Shown here: positions 5,295 to 12,991 of the stretch, one piece after another | Layout of the letters: each line of letters starts with the position of its first letter | How positions within the stretch are numbered: the stretch's first letter is position 1 | Source of the DNA: Candidatus Microgenomates bacterium | Lineage (GTDB): Bacteria; Patescibacteriota; Microgenomatia; UBA12405; UBA6130 | Assembly (NCBI GenBank): GCA_015485895.1 | Contig: WFSR01000004.1 | Span: 1-25,256, forward strand | Direction: 5' to 3' | DNA: 25,256 nucleotides | Made by a program: the position numbers and the translations under genes | Notes under the pieces: model-generated | What the model was told of the DNA's origin: nothing | The model's database searches: none | What the model saw: only the letters and a program-made list of their open reading frames with translations

Positions 5295-5353
5295 GGATTT
5301 AGGATTTTGGTAATTAGGATTTGTTTGAGATTTGGAATTTGCGATTTGGTGCT
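5295..5353. repeat. Outer inverted repeat, right arm
   Basis: Positions 5295-5326 are the perfect 32-base reverse complement of 4945-4976. The arm then continues through GATTTGGAATTTG to GATTTGGTGCTT. A short similar sequence (ATTCCAAATTCCAAAT) occurs upstream of fusA at about 24175-24190, suggesting a remnant of the same family there. Confidence 0.8.
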
Positions 5354-5440
5354 TATTTTTCCCATCATACACCCATGCCAAAACAATTCCCACGTGGTGT
5401 ATCAATAACAAAAATGAATTGGCTATCAGGCGGTATCGTT

Positions 5441-5845
5441 TTACCGTTTCGGCGATTGCTTTTTCTTGCGGGCCCGGCCCATCTGTCCCGCCTTGCGCCG
5501 CTCCCGCACCCGGGCATCAACGGTAAGGAGTCCTGCCCGCTTCAAAGTTTGTTTATAAAGCGGAGTGTTCATTTTTACTAGCGCCCGCGCCAAAGCCAAT
5601 CGGACCGCTTCGGCCTGGCTATGCTTGCCGCTGCCCTTAACAACAATCCGCGCCCAAACCCTCTTAAGAGTTTTGCTCAACCGTAACGGCTGCTCATAAA
5701 TTGCCGCCAATGCTAACCCCGGAAAATATTTTGCAATCGGCTGACCATTAACGATAGTTTTTTGCCGTCCCAAAAAGAGTCGCACCACTGCCCGTGCTGT
5801 TTTGCGCCGGCCGACAGCATAGAAATATTTCTTTTTACTAGTCAT
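5441..5845 (-). CDS. rpsI: 30S ribosomal protein uS9
   Basis: 134 residues. uS9 binds the 3' major domain of 16S rRNA in the head of the small subunit, and its C-terminal tail reaches the P-site tRNA. The sequence starts with the typical FYAVGRRKTARAVVRL, has GSGKHSQAEA in the middle, and ends in the basic tail ending KR that touches tRNA. It is the last gene of the long minus-strand cluster. Its ATG lies inside the rplM stop region (8-base overlap), so the two are translationally coupled, the classic rplM-rpsI pair. A weak stem (CGGTA/TACCG) covers its stop codon, but no U-run follows. Confidence 0.96.
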   Translation of the reverse strand: MTSKKKYFYAVGRRKTARAVVRLFLGRQKTIVNGQPIAKYFPGLALAAIYEQPLRLSKTLKRVWARIVVKGSGKHSQAEAVRLALARALVKMNTPLYKQTLKRAGLLTVDARVRERRKAGQMGRARKKKQSPKR

Positions 5846-6260
5846 TGTTCTTTAGTTTATCAGCATAGGGATGCTGATCATCATTAAAAATCTTTAAACG
5901 CCCTAAACGCTGTTGGCGCAGTTTATTTTTGGGCAACATACCCTTAACCGCCAGCCAGATTACTTTCCGAGGATCCTTAACCAACATCTGGGCCAAAGTT
6001 AACTCTTTCAAATTGCCCAAATAGCCGGTATGGTGGTAGTACATTTTTTGCTTTAACTTACGCCCCGTCACCCGGACATCAGCAGCATTAATAACCACCA
6101 CATAGTCGCCGTTATCAATGTGCGGCGTATAATTCGGCTTATGCTTGCCAATAAGCAACTTAGCTGCTTGAACCGCCAGGCGGCCCAAAACTTGCCCCCG
6201 AGCATCCAAAAGATGCCACTCTCGCTTAACATCTTCTTTTCTCAAACTAAAAGTTTTCAT
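5838..6260 (-). CDS. rplM: 50S ribosomal protein uL13
   Basis: 140 residues, an early-assembly protein of the large subunit that binds 23S rRNA. It shows the uL13 hallmarks: WHLLDARGQVLGRLA near the N-terminus, GDYVVVINAADVRVTG, then YYHHTGYLGNLKE and VKGMLPKNKL. Length is close to the family norm. A GGAG-type ribosome site lies just upstream of the ATG, and the ATG overlaps the rplQ stop (ATGA). Placement of rplM-rpsI straight after rplQ makes this the tail of the alpha operon. Confidence 0.96.
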   Translation of the reverse strand: MKTFSLRKEDVKREWHLLDARGQVLGRLAVQAAKLLIGKHKPNYTPHIDNGDYVVVINAADVRVTGRKLKQKMYYHHTGYLGNLKELTLAQMLVKDPRKVIWLAVKGMLPKNKLRQQRLGRLKIFNDDQHPYADKLKNND

Positions 6261-6730
6261 TTTTTCTCCTTGGCTGTCTCCTTCTTTTTAGCTACCTCTT
6301 TGCTTTCCGGCTCCTTCTTAACTTTTTGTTTTAATTCTTTCTTGGCCCCCGCTTTCTTTGCCCTGGTTTCAGTTAGAGCTATTGGCTGGCTAAATTCTAA
6401 AGCATAGAGGAGACTTTGGTCGCCGCGGCGAATTTTTTCCGGCCGAATTCGCGTAAAACCGCTCTCACCTTTCAATTGCTGGAACATCTTTACTAAACGA
6501 TTAACAAAATGTTGATCCTGCCAATAGCGAAAAAGAAAGCGCCGGGCATTTAAATCGCCTTTTTTACCGCGGCTGATTAACCTTTCCACCAGCCGCTGAG
6601 CCAAACGAATCTTTGGCCGGGTGGAGCGAATTTTACCATGCAGGAAAAAACTATAGGCCAAATTTTTCACCACCGCCCGCCGATGGTCATAATCACGACT
6701 TAGCTGGTTTCTTTTTTGTCGATGGCGCAT
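6257..6730 (-). CDS. rplQ: 50S ribosomal protein bL17
   Basis: 157 residues; bL17 sits near the peptide exit of the large subunit. The N-terminus MRHRQKRNQLSRDYDHRRAV is a variant of the usual MRHR...L.R...HR..L signature, and the core continues into RLVERLISRGKKGDLNARR. The last ~35 residues are a Lys/Glu-rich tail (KKEPESKEVAKKKETAKEKK), longer than in the minimal protein and probably disordered. It starts one base after the rpoA stop and overlaps rplM by 4 bases. Confidence 0.95.
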   Translation of the reverse strand: MRHRQKRNQLSRDYDHRRAVVKNLAYSFFLHGKIRSTRPKIRLAQRLVERLISRGKKGDLNARRFLFRYWQDQHFVNRLVKMFQQLKGESGFTRIRPEKIRRGDQSLLYALEFSQPIALTETRAKKAGAKKELKQKVKKEPESKEVAKKKETAKEKK

Positions 6731-6731
6731 T

Positions 6732-7652
6732 TTATTTTACTTCAACCTCCTGCTTTTTCAAAAATTTGATTAGTTCCCGAAGAGACTTTTCACCCACATT
6801 CTTTATTTCTTTTAAGCGCTTTTCTTCCACCCCTTGAAAATCACTCAGCTTTCTATAACCGGCCTTCTTAAGGGCATTAACCAAACGCAACGGCAGGTCA
6901 AATTCATCTATCAACAAATTTGGAGTTCCGTTCTCAGCCACCGGTTTGGTTGTCTTTTTAGCCACTTTTTTCTTTGGCTTAGTGTCCCGAATTTTAACAA
7001 AAACATCGGTTAAAATGGCTGCTGCTTTTTTAATAGCATCACTGGGCATTATTGTCCCATCAGTTTCTATTTCCAGTAACAGTTTGTCAAAATTGGTCTT
7101 CCGGCCTACTCGCATTGATTCAACCCGATACCCGACTCGAACTATAGGGCTATAAAGGGCATCAACGGCGATTAGCCCCATCTTATCCAATTTATGCTCT
7201 TTCGCCAGGGAGTAACCAACACCATAGTCAACGGTAAATTTAATTTTTAACTCTGTCTGTTTATTGGCTAGGTGAGCAATAGGGAGATCTTTATTGACAA
7301 TAACTACTCCCGCCGGCGTTTGAATGTCTTTAGCTGTCACCAAGCCGGGGCCTTTTTTATCCAAGCTCATAGTGAAACTTCCCTTTTTCTTTGCTTGCAG
7401 GTGTAACTGCTTAATATTCAAGATAATACCCAGAACATCTTCCTTCACTCCTTTTAGGCTAGCAAATAAATGTTTGGCTCCGGTTACTTTAATTTGCGTT
7501 ACTGCCCATCCCGAAAGGGACGACAATAAAGTCCGCCGCAAGCTAGTACCTAAAGTATAGCCAAATCCCTGGAAAAGAGGACCAATGCTAAAAACCCCTT
7601 TAGTTGGGCTTTCTTTCTCTTTAACAACAGTAAAATGGGTAAAGTCGGTCAT
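6732..7652 (-). CDS. rpoA: RNA polymerase alpha subunit
   Basis: 306 residues from the ATG at 7652. That start is preferred over an upstream in-frame one because GGAGG (complement of 7657-7661) precedes it and the protein then begins like other alphas (MTDFTHFTVV). The N-terminal domain has the alpha dimer and assembly motifs: GFGYTLGTSLRRTLLSS, then GVKEDVLGIILNIK. A Lys/Thr-rich linker (about 225-245) leads to a C-terminal helix-hairpin-helix domain with LPLRLVNALKKAGYRKLSDF and IKNVGEKSLREL, which in other bacteria contacts UP elements and activators. Position between rpsD and rplQ is the usual alpha-operon order. Confidence 0.96.
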   Translation of the reverse strand: MTDFTHFTVVKEKESPTKGVFSIGPLFQGFGYTLGTSLRRTLLSSLSGWAVTQIKVTGAKHLFASLKGVKEDVLGIILNIKQLHLQAKKKGSFTMSLDKKGPGLVTAKDIQTPAGVVIVNKDLPIAHLANKQTELKIKFTVDYGVGYSLAKEHKLDKMGLIAVDALYSPIVRVGYRVESMRVGRKTNFDKLLLEIETDGTIMPSDAIKKAAAILTDVFVKIRDTKPKKKVAKKTTKPVAENGTPNLLIDEFDLPLRLVNALKKAGYRKLSDFQGVEEKRLKEIKNVGEKSLRELIKFLKKQEVEVK

Positions 7653-7677
7653 ATTACCTCCTTTAAAAAATAAAACT

Positions 7678-8292
7678 TTAACGAGAATAAAATTCAACAA
7701 TTAAACTTTCATCTATTTCTGGGGGCATTTCTTCACGCTTCGGCAAACGAATAACCTCCCCTTGGTTTACCTTACGCTTTAACCAAGGAGGGGTTTTATA
7801 ATCACCTTTTAGCCAGGCGGTAATATAGGGGATTTGAGCTGCCTTTTTTGCTAAAACAACTTTGTCACCTACTTTTATTTGATAGGATGGAATTTTTACT
7901 CTCTGGTCACCAACCCAAATATGGCCATGGCGCACAAGCTGACGGGCTGCACTCCGTGAAGGAGCAAAACCTAATCGATAAACAACATTGTCTAGGCGCA
8001 CTTCCAACTGACGTAAAAGTTCCTCACCACGGTTATCAGCATCAGCCACTTTCTGGTAATAGTTCTTAAATTGACGCTCACGGACACCGTAAAGACGCTT
8101 CGCCTTTTGTTTTTCCCGCAACTGAAAACTGTACTCAGATTTTCTAAAGCTGCTTTTAACCCCGTGGACGCCCGGTGGGACAGCTCCTTTTTTCTCCAAA
8201 GGACACTTAGGCGAAAAGCAACGACTCCCTTTCAAAAAAAGCTTCACCCCTTCACGGCGACAAAGCCGGCATTTAGCTATCTTGCGTGCCAT
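7678..8292 (-). CDS. rpsD: 30S ribosomal protein uS4, zinc-finger type
   Basis: 204 residues; uS4 nucleates assembly of the small-subunit body by binding 16S rRNA, and in many bacteria represses its own operon. Cysteines C8, C11, C25 and C30 form a C-x2-C...C-x4-C zinc site, the form found in many but not all bacteria. The S4 RNA-binding domain follows, with LEVRLDNVVYRLGFAPSRSA and VRHGHIWVGDQRV. The conserved C-terminus IVEFYSR is present. It begins two bases after the rpsK stop, and that stretch supplies a G-rich ribosome site. Confidence 0.96.
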   Translation of the reverse strand: MARKIAKCRLCRREGVKLFLKGSRCFSPKCPLEKKGAVPPGVHGVKSSFRKSEYSFQLREKQKAKRLYGVRERQFKNYYQKVADADNRGEELLRQLEVRLDNVVYRLGFAPSRSAARQLVRHGHIWVGDQRVKIPSYQIKVGDKVVLAKKAAQIPYITAWLKGDYKTPPWLKRKVNQGEVIRLPKREEMPPEIDESLIVEFYSR

Positions 8293-8294
8293 CT

Positions 8295-8699
8295 TTACCC
8301 CCGCCGCATTTTTGGCGGGCGTGGTCCGTTATGAGGGATAGGGGTGATATCAGAGATAGAAAGAATATCTAGGTCCCTCTTGGCCCGCAAAACCTTTAAC
8401 GCTGCTTCCCGCCCTGGTCCTGGTCCCTTGATATAAACCCGGGCTCTTTTTAAACCAAGTTGGGTTGCTTTTTCCAGCCCCTGGGTAATAGTAGTAATCG
8501 CTGCATAAGGAGTTGACTTCCGCGTCCCTTTAAAACCCAAGCCACCAGAAGAAACCCAAGCTGCCGTTTTCCCTTCTAAATCTGTTATGGTCACCAGGGT
8601 GTTATTAAAAGTGGCGTTAACATAAATTCGCCCTTCGTTGAGAACAACTTTCTCCTTCCTCGTCTTTTTTTTATTTTTCACTTTCTTAGTCTTTGCCAT
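8295..8699 (-). CDS. rpsK: 30S ribosomal protein uS11
   Basis: 134 residues; uS11 lies on the platform of the small subunit near the mRNA exit. The family core is clear: YVNATFNNTLVTITDLEGK, WVSSGGLGFKGTRKSTPYAA, VYIKGPGPGREAALK, then ISDITPIPHNGPRPPKMRRG at the C-terminus. The lysine-rich N-terminus is common in this family. A strong GGAGGGG ribosome site precedes the ATG. Gene order rpsM-rpsK-rpsD-rpoA is the standard alpha operon. Confidence 0.97.
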   Translation of the reverse strand: MAKTKKVKNKKKTRKEKVVLNEGRIYVNATFNNTLVTITDLEGKTAAWVSSGGLGFKGTRKSTPYAAITTITQGLEKATQLGLKRARVYIKGPGPGREAALKVLRAKRDLDILSISDITPIPHNGPRPPKMRRG

Positions 8700-8711
8700 A
8701 CTACCCCTCCT

Positions 8712-9113
8712 TTATTTGGCTTTCTGTTGAGCTTCTAACTTTGCCCACATTTCCTTTGTCAAGGCTCCCACCGTTCTTCGTTTGCCCTTTCGGGTGCGGG
8801 CATTACTTCGCGTTCTTTGCCCCCGAACCGGCAAGCCAACCAAATGACGCAAACCTCGGTAAGATTTAATTGCTTTTAAGCGATTAATGTTTGCCCGCAC
8901 TTCTTGGCGCAATTCTCCCTCAATTTTATATTTTTCTAAGGCAGCCAGAACTTTAGCCTTTTCCTCACCGGTCAACTTCGCCACCCTCTTGGTAGCATCT
9001 AAGCGAGCGGCGGCAATAACTTGCCCAGCTCGAGTCCGACCAATACCGTAAATCCGCGTCAGGCCAATAAGCAACCTCTCTTTATCGGGAATTTCAATAC
9101 CTCCTAAACGCAT
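8712..9113 (-). CDS. rpsM: 30S ribosomal protein uS13
   Basis: 133 residues from the ATG at 9113. This start gives the normal N-terminus (MRLGGIEIPDKERLLIGLT); the frame is open further upstream but that stretch overlaps the bL36 gene in another frame. uS13 is in the head of the small subunit and touches the P-site tRNA and the uL5 bridge. Recognisable parts are RIYGIGRTRAGQVI (helix-hairpin-helix), YRGLRHLVGLPVRGQRTRSN and ARTRKGKRRTVG. The ATG follows the bL36 stop after one base, which indicates coupled translation. Confidence 0.95.
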   Translation of the reverse strand: MRLGGIEIPDKERLLIGLTRIYGIGRTRAGQVIAAARLDATKRVAKLTGEEKAKVLAALEKYKIEGELRQEVRANINRLKAIKSYRGLRHLVGLPVRGQRTRSNARTRKGKRRTVGALTKEMWAKLEAQQKAK

Positions 9114-9114
9114 T

Positions 9115-9228
9115 TCAACCCTGCCTCTGCTTATGGCGGGGATTTTTACAAATAACATAAAGCCGCCCCCGCCGGCGGACAATTCGGCAATCTCGACATC
9201 GCTTTTTAATACTTGATTGCACTTTCAT
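9115..9228 (-). CDS. rpmJ: 50S ribosomal protein bL36, zinc-binding form
   Basis: A 37-residue gene found by translating the gap between infA and rpsM. It begins MKVQSSIKKRCRDC and ends with the family's ICKNPRHKQRQG. Zinc ligands are C11, C14, C27 and H32, so this is the 'C+' form. bL36 binds 23S rRNA near the L7/L12 stalk base. Its ATG overlaps the infA stop (TAATG) and its TGA is one base before the rpsM ATG, exactly where rpmJ lies in the standard spc/alpha junction. Its length equals the family norm. Confidence 0.95.
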   Translation of the reverse strand: MKVQSSIKKRCRDCRIVRRRGRLYVICKNPRHKQRQG

Positions 9229-9449
9229 TATTTCTCCCGATAAACAATTCTCCCTTTATTAAGGTCATAGGCTGAAATTTCCACCTTTACTCGGTCGCCG
9301 GGAATTACCCGGACGTAATGCACTTTCATTCTTCCGGCTAAATAGGCAAAAATTTCCTTGCCACTATCTAGTTTAACCCGAAAAGTGGTATCCGGCAACG
9401 CTTTTTTTACTATGCCGCTAACAATAATTTTATTTTCTTGCTTTTTCAT
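9228..9449 (-). CDS. infA: Translation initiation factor IF-1
   Basis: 73 residues, a single S1-type OB-fold that binds the A site of the small subunit during initiation. The sequence has the family pattern GIVKKALPDTTFRVKLDSGKE, a GRMKVHYVRVIPGDRVKVEIS core and GRIVYRE near the end. Length is normal for bacterial IF-1. It sits between map and rpmJ, as in the usual secY-adk-map-infA-rpmJ order, and its stop overlaps the rpmJ start by one base. Confidence 0.96.
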   Translation of the reverse strand: MKKQENKIIVSGIVKKALPDTTFRVKLDSGKEIFAYLAGRMKVHYVRVIPGDRVKVEISAYDLNKGRIVYREK

Positions 9450-9459
9450 GGGCTTCCTT

Positions 9460-10194
9460 TCACAAATAGGGAGTTAACACCCGACCGCCAGTTCTTCCCA
9501 CTATTACTGTTTTCTCAAAAAGCGCTGATATTTTACCATCTTGGGTAACAATTGTCCAGCCATCATTATCAACCACCAGACTTGGCTCACCAGCACTATA
9601 AATAACCTCTATCGCCAATGTTTCTTTCGGTTGTAAAGCGTATCTACCCATCACCGGTTCCTGAAAACCGGGAATAAATGGTTCCTGGTGTAATTCTCGA
9701 CCAACACCATGACCGGTTAAATCACGAGACACACTACCAACACCCTGCCCCTCGATTGTTGTTTGAATTGCTCGGGAGATATCCACAACCCTATTGCCAT
9801 AACGGGCAGCCTTTATAGCCTGCTCCAGCGCTCTCTTGCCAGCTTCCAAAAATGTTCGATAGCGATGACTCACTAATTCCCAACTATAGGCCATATCGGT
9901 ATTGTACCCTTGATAATAAGCACCTATATCCAAACTTACAAGATCACCTTCTTGAAATTGCCGCTCATCAGGAATACCGTGGACTATCCCTTCATTAAGG
10001 TTGATACAAGTCGCCCAGTGATAACCGGGCACCCGAGCAAAAGCCGCCTCAGCCCCCCTCTTTTCTAAAAAATGACGGGCAAAATTTTCCGCCTCAATCA
10101 ATTTCCGTCCCGGCTGAATAAATTCTCGGGTAGCTGCCAACGCCTGGGCCAAAATTAACCCCCCAGCCTGCATTGCTTTTATTTTATTGGCCAT
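9460..10194 (-). CDS. map: Methionine aminopeptidase, type I
   Basis: 244 residues. It removes the initiator methionine from new proteins after deformylation, using a two-metal site. The five metal ligands of the pita-bread fold can be placed at D89 (SLDIGA), D100 (YNTDMAYS), H162 (TGHGVG), E196 (LAIEVI) and E227 (FEKTV). The catalytic histidines H72 (VHGIP) and H169 (ELHQEP) are kept. Variations from the common pattern are E-V instead of E-P after E196, and FEK instead of FEH. The very short N-terminus is normal for the simple bacterial type. Its start overlaps the adk 3' end by 11 bases. Confidence 0.93.
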   Translation of the reverse strand: MANKIKAMQAGGLILAQALAATREFIQPGRKLIEAENFARHFLEKRGAEAAFARVPGYHWATCINLNEGIVHGIPDERQFQEGDLVSLDIGAYYQGYNTDMAYSWELVSHRYRTFLEAGKRALEQAIKAARYGNRVVDISRAIQTTIEGQGVGSVSRDLTGHGVGRELHQEPFIPGFQEPVMGRYALQPKETLAIEVIYSAGEPSLVVDNDGWTIVTQDGKISALFEKTVIVGRTGGRVLTPYL

Positions 10195-10789
10195 TTTCTA
10201 TTAGCTTCCGAATATCCTCTTGGATAGCATTTATAGGACGATTACCATCTATGGTTACCAGAATACCTTGCCGACGGTAAAAATTCTTAATCGGCTTAAT
10301 ATTCTCCCGATATTCATAAAGGCGGCGGCGGAGAATTTGCTCTTGATCATCTTCCCGTCCCGGCTGAAACCGACGGCCAGCAGCAATAGCTTGGCGGCGG
10401 CGGTTGATAATCACTTCGTCGGACAACTCCAAAAGCACTACCAACTCTAGGCTTATTTTCAACGAAGAGAGAAAATCTTGTAGTAATTGCGATTGGCCAA
10501 AGGTGCGAGGAAAGCCATCAAGAATAAAACCGGGCCTCAGCGCTTGTTTTACATATCGAAAAAAAATCGTCGCCACTAAATCATCCGGCACTAATAACCC
10601 CCGGTCCACATACCCAATCAGCTTCTTGCCATTAGCCGTTCCCTGGGCAATTTCCTGGCGAAGAATTGCCCCTACAGAAAGATGATGGTAATGAAAACGG
10701 CGCGCCAACAAGTCTGCCTGGGTGCCCTTGCCACCACCAGAGGGTCCCAAAATAGCCAAATAATGGATTCGTTTAGAAATAGTGGTCAT
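10184..10789 (-). CDS. adk: Adenylate kinase, short-LID form
   Basis: 201 residues from the ATG at 10789, which lies within the last codons of secY (17-base overlap); the frame is open further upstream but the normal N-terminus fits this start. The enzyme interconverts ATP + AMP and 2 ADP. The P-loop is GPSGGGKGTQ (about 15-24), the AMP site includes HHLSVGAILR and ILDGFPRTFGQ. The LID region is short (about RRRQAIAAGRRF to QEQILRRRL) and lacks the four-cysteine zinc motif of Gram-positive types. Adk next to secY is usual in the spc operon. Confidence 0.93.
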   Translation of the reverse strand: MTTISKRIHYLAILGPSGGGKGTQADLLARRFHYHHLSVGAILRQEIAQGTANGKKLIGYVDRGLLVPDDLVATIFFRYVKQALRPGFILDGFPRTFGQSQLLQDFLSSLKISLELVVLLELSDEVIINRRRQAIAAGRRFQPGREDDQEQILRRRLYEYRENIKPIKNFYRRQGILVTIDGNRPINAIQEDIRKLIENGQ

Positions 10790-12065
10790 AGTCCCAAGTT
10801 TGAACAACATTTTCCAACAGGCGGTGAATTTCCAGAAGAACCGAAACCACAATAAGGATACCGGTACCGCCTAAAGCCAGACTGGTAACATGAGTAATGT
10901 TTTGGGCGATAGAAGGCAGCACCGCTACCAAACCTAAAAATATTGCTCCTACAAAAGTCACCCGGGAAAGCAAGAAAGAAAGCCGCCCTTGGGTTGCTTT
11001 GCCGGGGCGGACACCAGGAATAAAGCCACCCGATTTACGCAATTGATCGGCTACTTCCTCGGGATTAAAAACCACCGTGGTATAGAAATAAGTGAAAACC
11101 ACCACCAAAAGAAAATAGAAGATAATGTAAAGAGCGCCGCTCGGCTGAAGGATACGGCTCAGCAACGCCCCCCAGGCAGCTAGTTGGGGATTAGATAGAT
11201 GGCGGAGAACGCCACTGATCATTGATGGGATTGTTACCAGAGAAAGGGCAAAAATAATAGGCATCACCCCGGCAGTATTAACTTTGAGAGGCAAATAGCT
11301 TAATTGCCCCCCGTATACCTGCCCACCGGAAATGCGACGGGCGTAATGAATTGGCACTCGCAGGAAAGCTTCATCAACCATCACAATAGCCGCCATTAGA
11401 AATACCAACATGACAAAAAAGAAAATAAGAGGAAAAGGGTTATCGCCACTGAAGGTAGTAATAGTTTGAAAAATGGCTACTGGATAGCGAGCTAAAATGC
11501 CTACCAAAATAATTAAAGAAACACCATGGCCAATACCGAACTCATTAATCAATTCTCCCAAGAACACCAAAACAATCGTTCCCGCCGTCATAGTGAAAGC
11601 CAAAAAAATTATCTCCACCAAACCAATATGGCCTAAAAGATGTTGGCTGCGCAAAAGGAAAGCCATACCTAACCCTTGGAGAAATGCCAGAGGAACTGTT
11701 AAGAGTCGAGTATATTGATTAAGCTTCCGTTGGCCATATTCACCCTCTTTTCGCAATTCTTCAATCTGAGGCATAACAAAAGCCAGGAGCTGAAAAATAA
11801 CCGAGGCGTTAATATAAGGATTCAAACCTAAAGCAATGATCGAGAAGTTCGCTAAAGTGCCGCCGGAAAAGATATCTAAAAGGGCAAAAAATTGGTTCTG
11901 GGCGAAATAATTTTTTAATAAAGCGGTATCTACTCCTGGAGCAGGGAGATGCGCTAGAAGACGAAACCAAAATAAAATGAGAAAAGTAAAAATCATTTTT
12001 CGGCGAACCTGAGGAATACGGAAAGCCTGCCAATAAACAATCAACGATTGTTTTATTTTTTTCAT
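10773..12065 (-). CDS. secY: Preprotein translocase channel subunit SecY
   Basis: 430 residues, an integral membrane protein forming the protein-conducting channel. About ten hydrophobic segments can be seen. Family landmarks are LLDIFSGGTLANFSIIALGL with NPYINASVI, then RISGGQVYGG, LSYLPLKVNTAGVMPIIFA (the conserved loop and segment 7), and the cytosolic loop FNPEEVADQLRKSGGFIPG with RPGKAT. SecE and SecG are not in the window. Its ATG overlaps the rplO stop (ATGA) and its 3' end contains the adk start. Confidence 0.96.
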   Translation of the reverse strand: MKKIKQSLIVYWQAFRIPQVRRKMIFTFLILFWFRLLAHLPAPGVDTALLKNYFAQNQFFALLDIFSGGTLANFSIIALGLNPYINASVIFQLLAFVMPQIEELRKEGEYGQRKLNQYTRLLTVPLAFLQGLGMAFLLRSQHLLGHIGLVEIIFLAFTMTAGTIVLVFLGELINEFGIGHGVSLIILVGILARYPVAIFQTITTFSGDNPFPLIFFFVMLVFLMAAIVMVDEAFLRVPIHYARRISGGQVYGGQLSYLPLKVNTAGVMPIIFALSLVTIPSMISGVLRHLSNPQLAAWGALLSRILQPSGALYIIFYFLLVVVFTYFYTTVVFNPEEVADQLRKSGGFIPGVRPGKATQGRLSFLLSRVTFVGAIFLGLVAVLPSIAQNITHVTSLALGGTGILIVVSVLLEIHRLLENVVQTWDYDHYF

Positions 12066-12523
12066 GCTTTAATCGAGTCAGCGATAATCTTTCCCTTCGC
12101 TTTTTTAATCGCCTCGGCAGCACCTCGGCTGACCGGCAAAGCTATCCGAAGAGATTTTTTAAGACTACCTTTTTTTACTACTTTCACCTTATATTTGCTC
12201 AGAGCACGGCCAATTTTGCCTTTCTGGCGAAGAAAACGGAAATCGACCACCTGTTTTGGATCAGCATTCTTTTCTAACCATTCTAAAGTCACCGTTACTT
12301 TCCGGAAACGGCTCCTATGACTTTTTCCCCGCCAAAGGGGTAACCGCTTAATAAGCGACTTTTTGCTTTTTGTCCCTTCAAAAAGAAGTCCTACCTTCCC
12401 ACGGGAAAGCTGCCCTTTGGTCCCCCTTCCCACCGTGTGGCCTCCCTTACCCGAGCCATAACCGCGCCCTCGCCGTTTGGCCGCTTTTCCTTTAATCGCT
12501 ACCAATTTATGTAAACTAATCAT
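12062..12523 (-). CDS. rplO: 50S ribosomal protein uL15
   Basis: 153 residues; uL15 is a large-subunit protein with a long basic N-terminal extension into 23S rRNA. The glycine-rich N-terminal part (RRGRGYGSGKGGHTVGRGTK, then GQLSRG) is diagnostic, followed by GGQTPLWRR-like RLPLWRGKSHRS. The conserved tail AAEAIKKAKGKI is present. It follows rpsE with an 8-base overlap, leaving no room for rpmD (uL30), which normally sits between the two. Confidence 0.94.
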   Translation of the reverse strand: MISLHKLVAIKGKAAKRRGRGYGSGKGGHTVGRGTKGQLSRGKVGLLFEGTKSKKSLIKRLPLWRGKSHRSRFRKVTVTLEWLEKNADPKQVVDFRFLRQKGKIGRALSKYKVKVVKKGSLKKSLRIALPVSRGAAEAIKKAKGKIIADSIKA

Positions 12524-12983
12524 TTGCCAATAATTTAAATGCTTTTAAAATAGCATAAGCCACTGTCGTTCGATTCCGAGACCCAAAAACTTTAGCCACA
12601 ATATTTTCCACCCCGCTGACATCCAAGGTGCTCCGGACCGCTCCCCCAGCAATGATACCTGTACCCATTGGAGACGGTTTAAGTAAAAGACGGGTAGATT
12701 TAAATTTCACTTCCAAGGGGTGGGGGATTGTCTTTTCTTTGCCTTGAAGAGGTAAATGGATTATCAATTTTTCCGCCTGCTTAATAGCCTTGCGGATAGC
12801 TGAGCTAACATCTTTTGCTCTCGCCAGCCCCACCCCCAAACTACCATTCTCATCTCCAACAGCTACCAAAGCGGTAAAGCCTATTTGATTACCGCCTTTT
12901 GTTTTTTTAGATACGCGTTTAATCTCCACTACCTTGGTTTTTAGACCTGACTCGCTAGTTTTGTTATCTCCCCATCTTTTCAT
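12516..12983 (-). CDS. rpsE: 30S ribosomal protein uS5
   Basis: 155 residues; uS5 lies near the decoding site and mRNA entry and affects accuracy. The N-terminal double-stranded RNA-binding fold shows KVVEIKRVSKKTKGGN and FTALVAVGDENGSLGVGLA. The C-terminal half shows LLKPSPMGTGIIAGGAVR followed by LDVSGVENIVAKVFGSRN, both typical. It is followed directly by rplO instead of rpmD. Confidence 0.96.
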   Translation of the reverse strand: MKRWGDNKTSESGLKTKVVEIKRVSKKTKGGNQIGFTALVAVGDENGSLGVGLARAKDVSSAIRKAIKQAEKLIIHLPLQGKEKTIPHPLEVKFKSTRLLLKPSPMGTGIIAGGAVRSTLDVSGVENIVAKVFGSRNRTTVAYAILKAFKLLAND

Positions 12984-12991
12984 TTTAGCTC

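Larger units (their letters stand above)
4897..5440. other. Intergenic repeat mosaic between convergent operons
   Basis: About 540 bases with no credible gene. It consists of outer inverted arms (4932-4976 and 5295-5353), a loosely complementary AT-rich middle layer (about 5000-5031 and 5250-5294), an inner MITE-like pair (5047-5084 and 5134-5178), and small palindromes. Short open frames here are repeat sequence. No standard terminator with a U-run was found for either operon; the nested inverted structure could itself stop transcription from both sides. Confidence 0.8.

Noticed and set aside
4897..5440. CRISPR array
   Set aside because: Repeats here are inverted pairs of differing length, with no regular direct repeats and spacers, and no cas gene is present.
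4755..5581. Plus-strand open frames across the repeat region before rpsI
   Set aside because: They translate inverted repeats and the antisense of rpsI; composition is low-complexity and repetitive.
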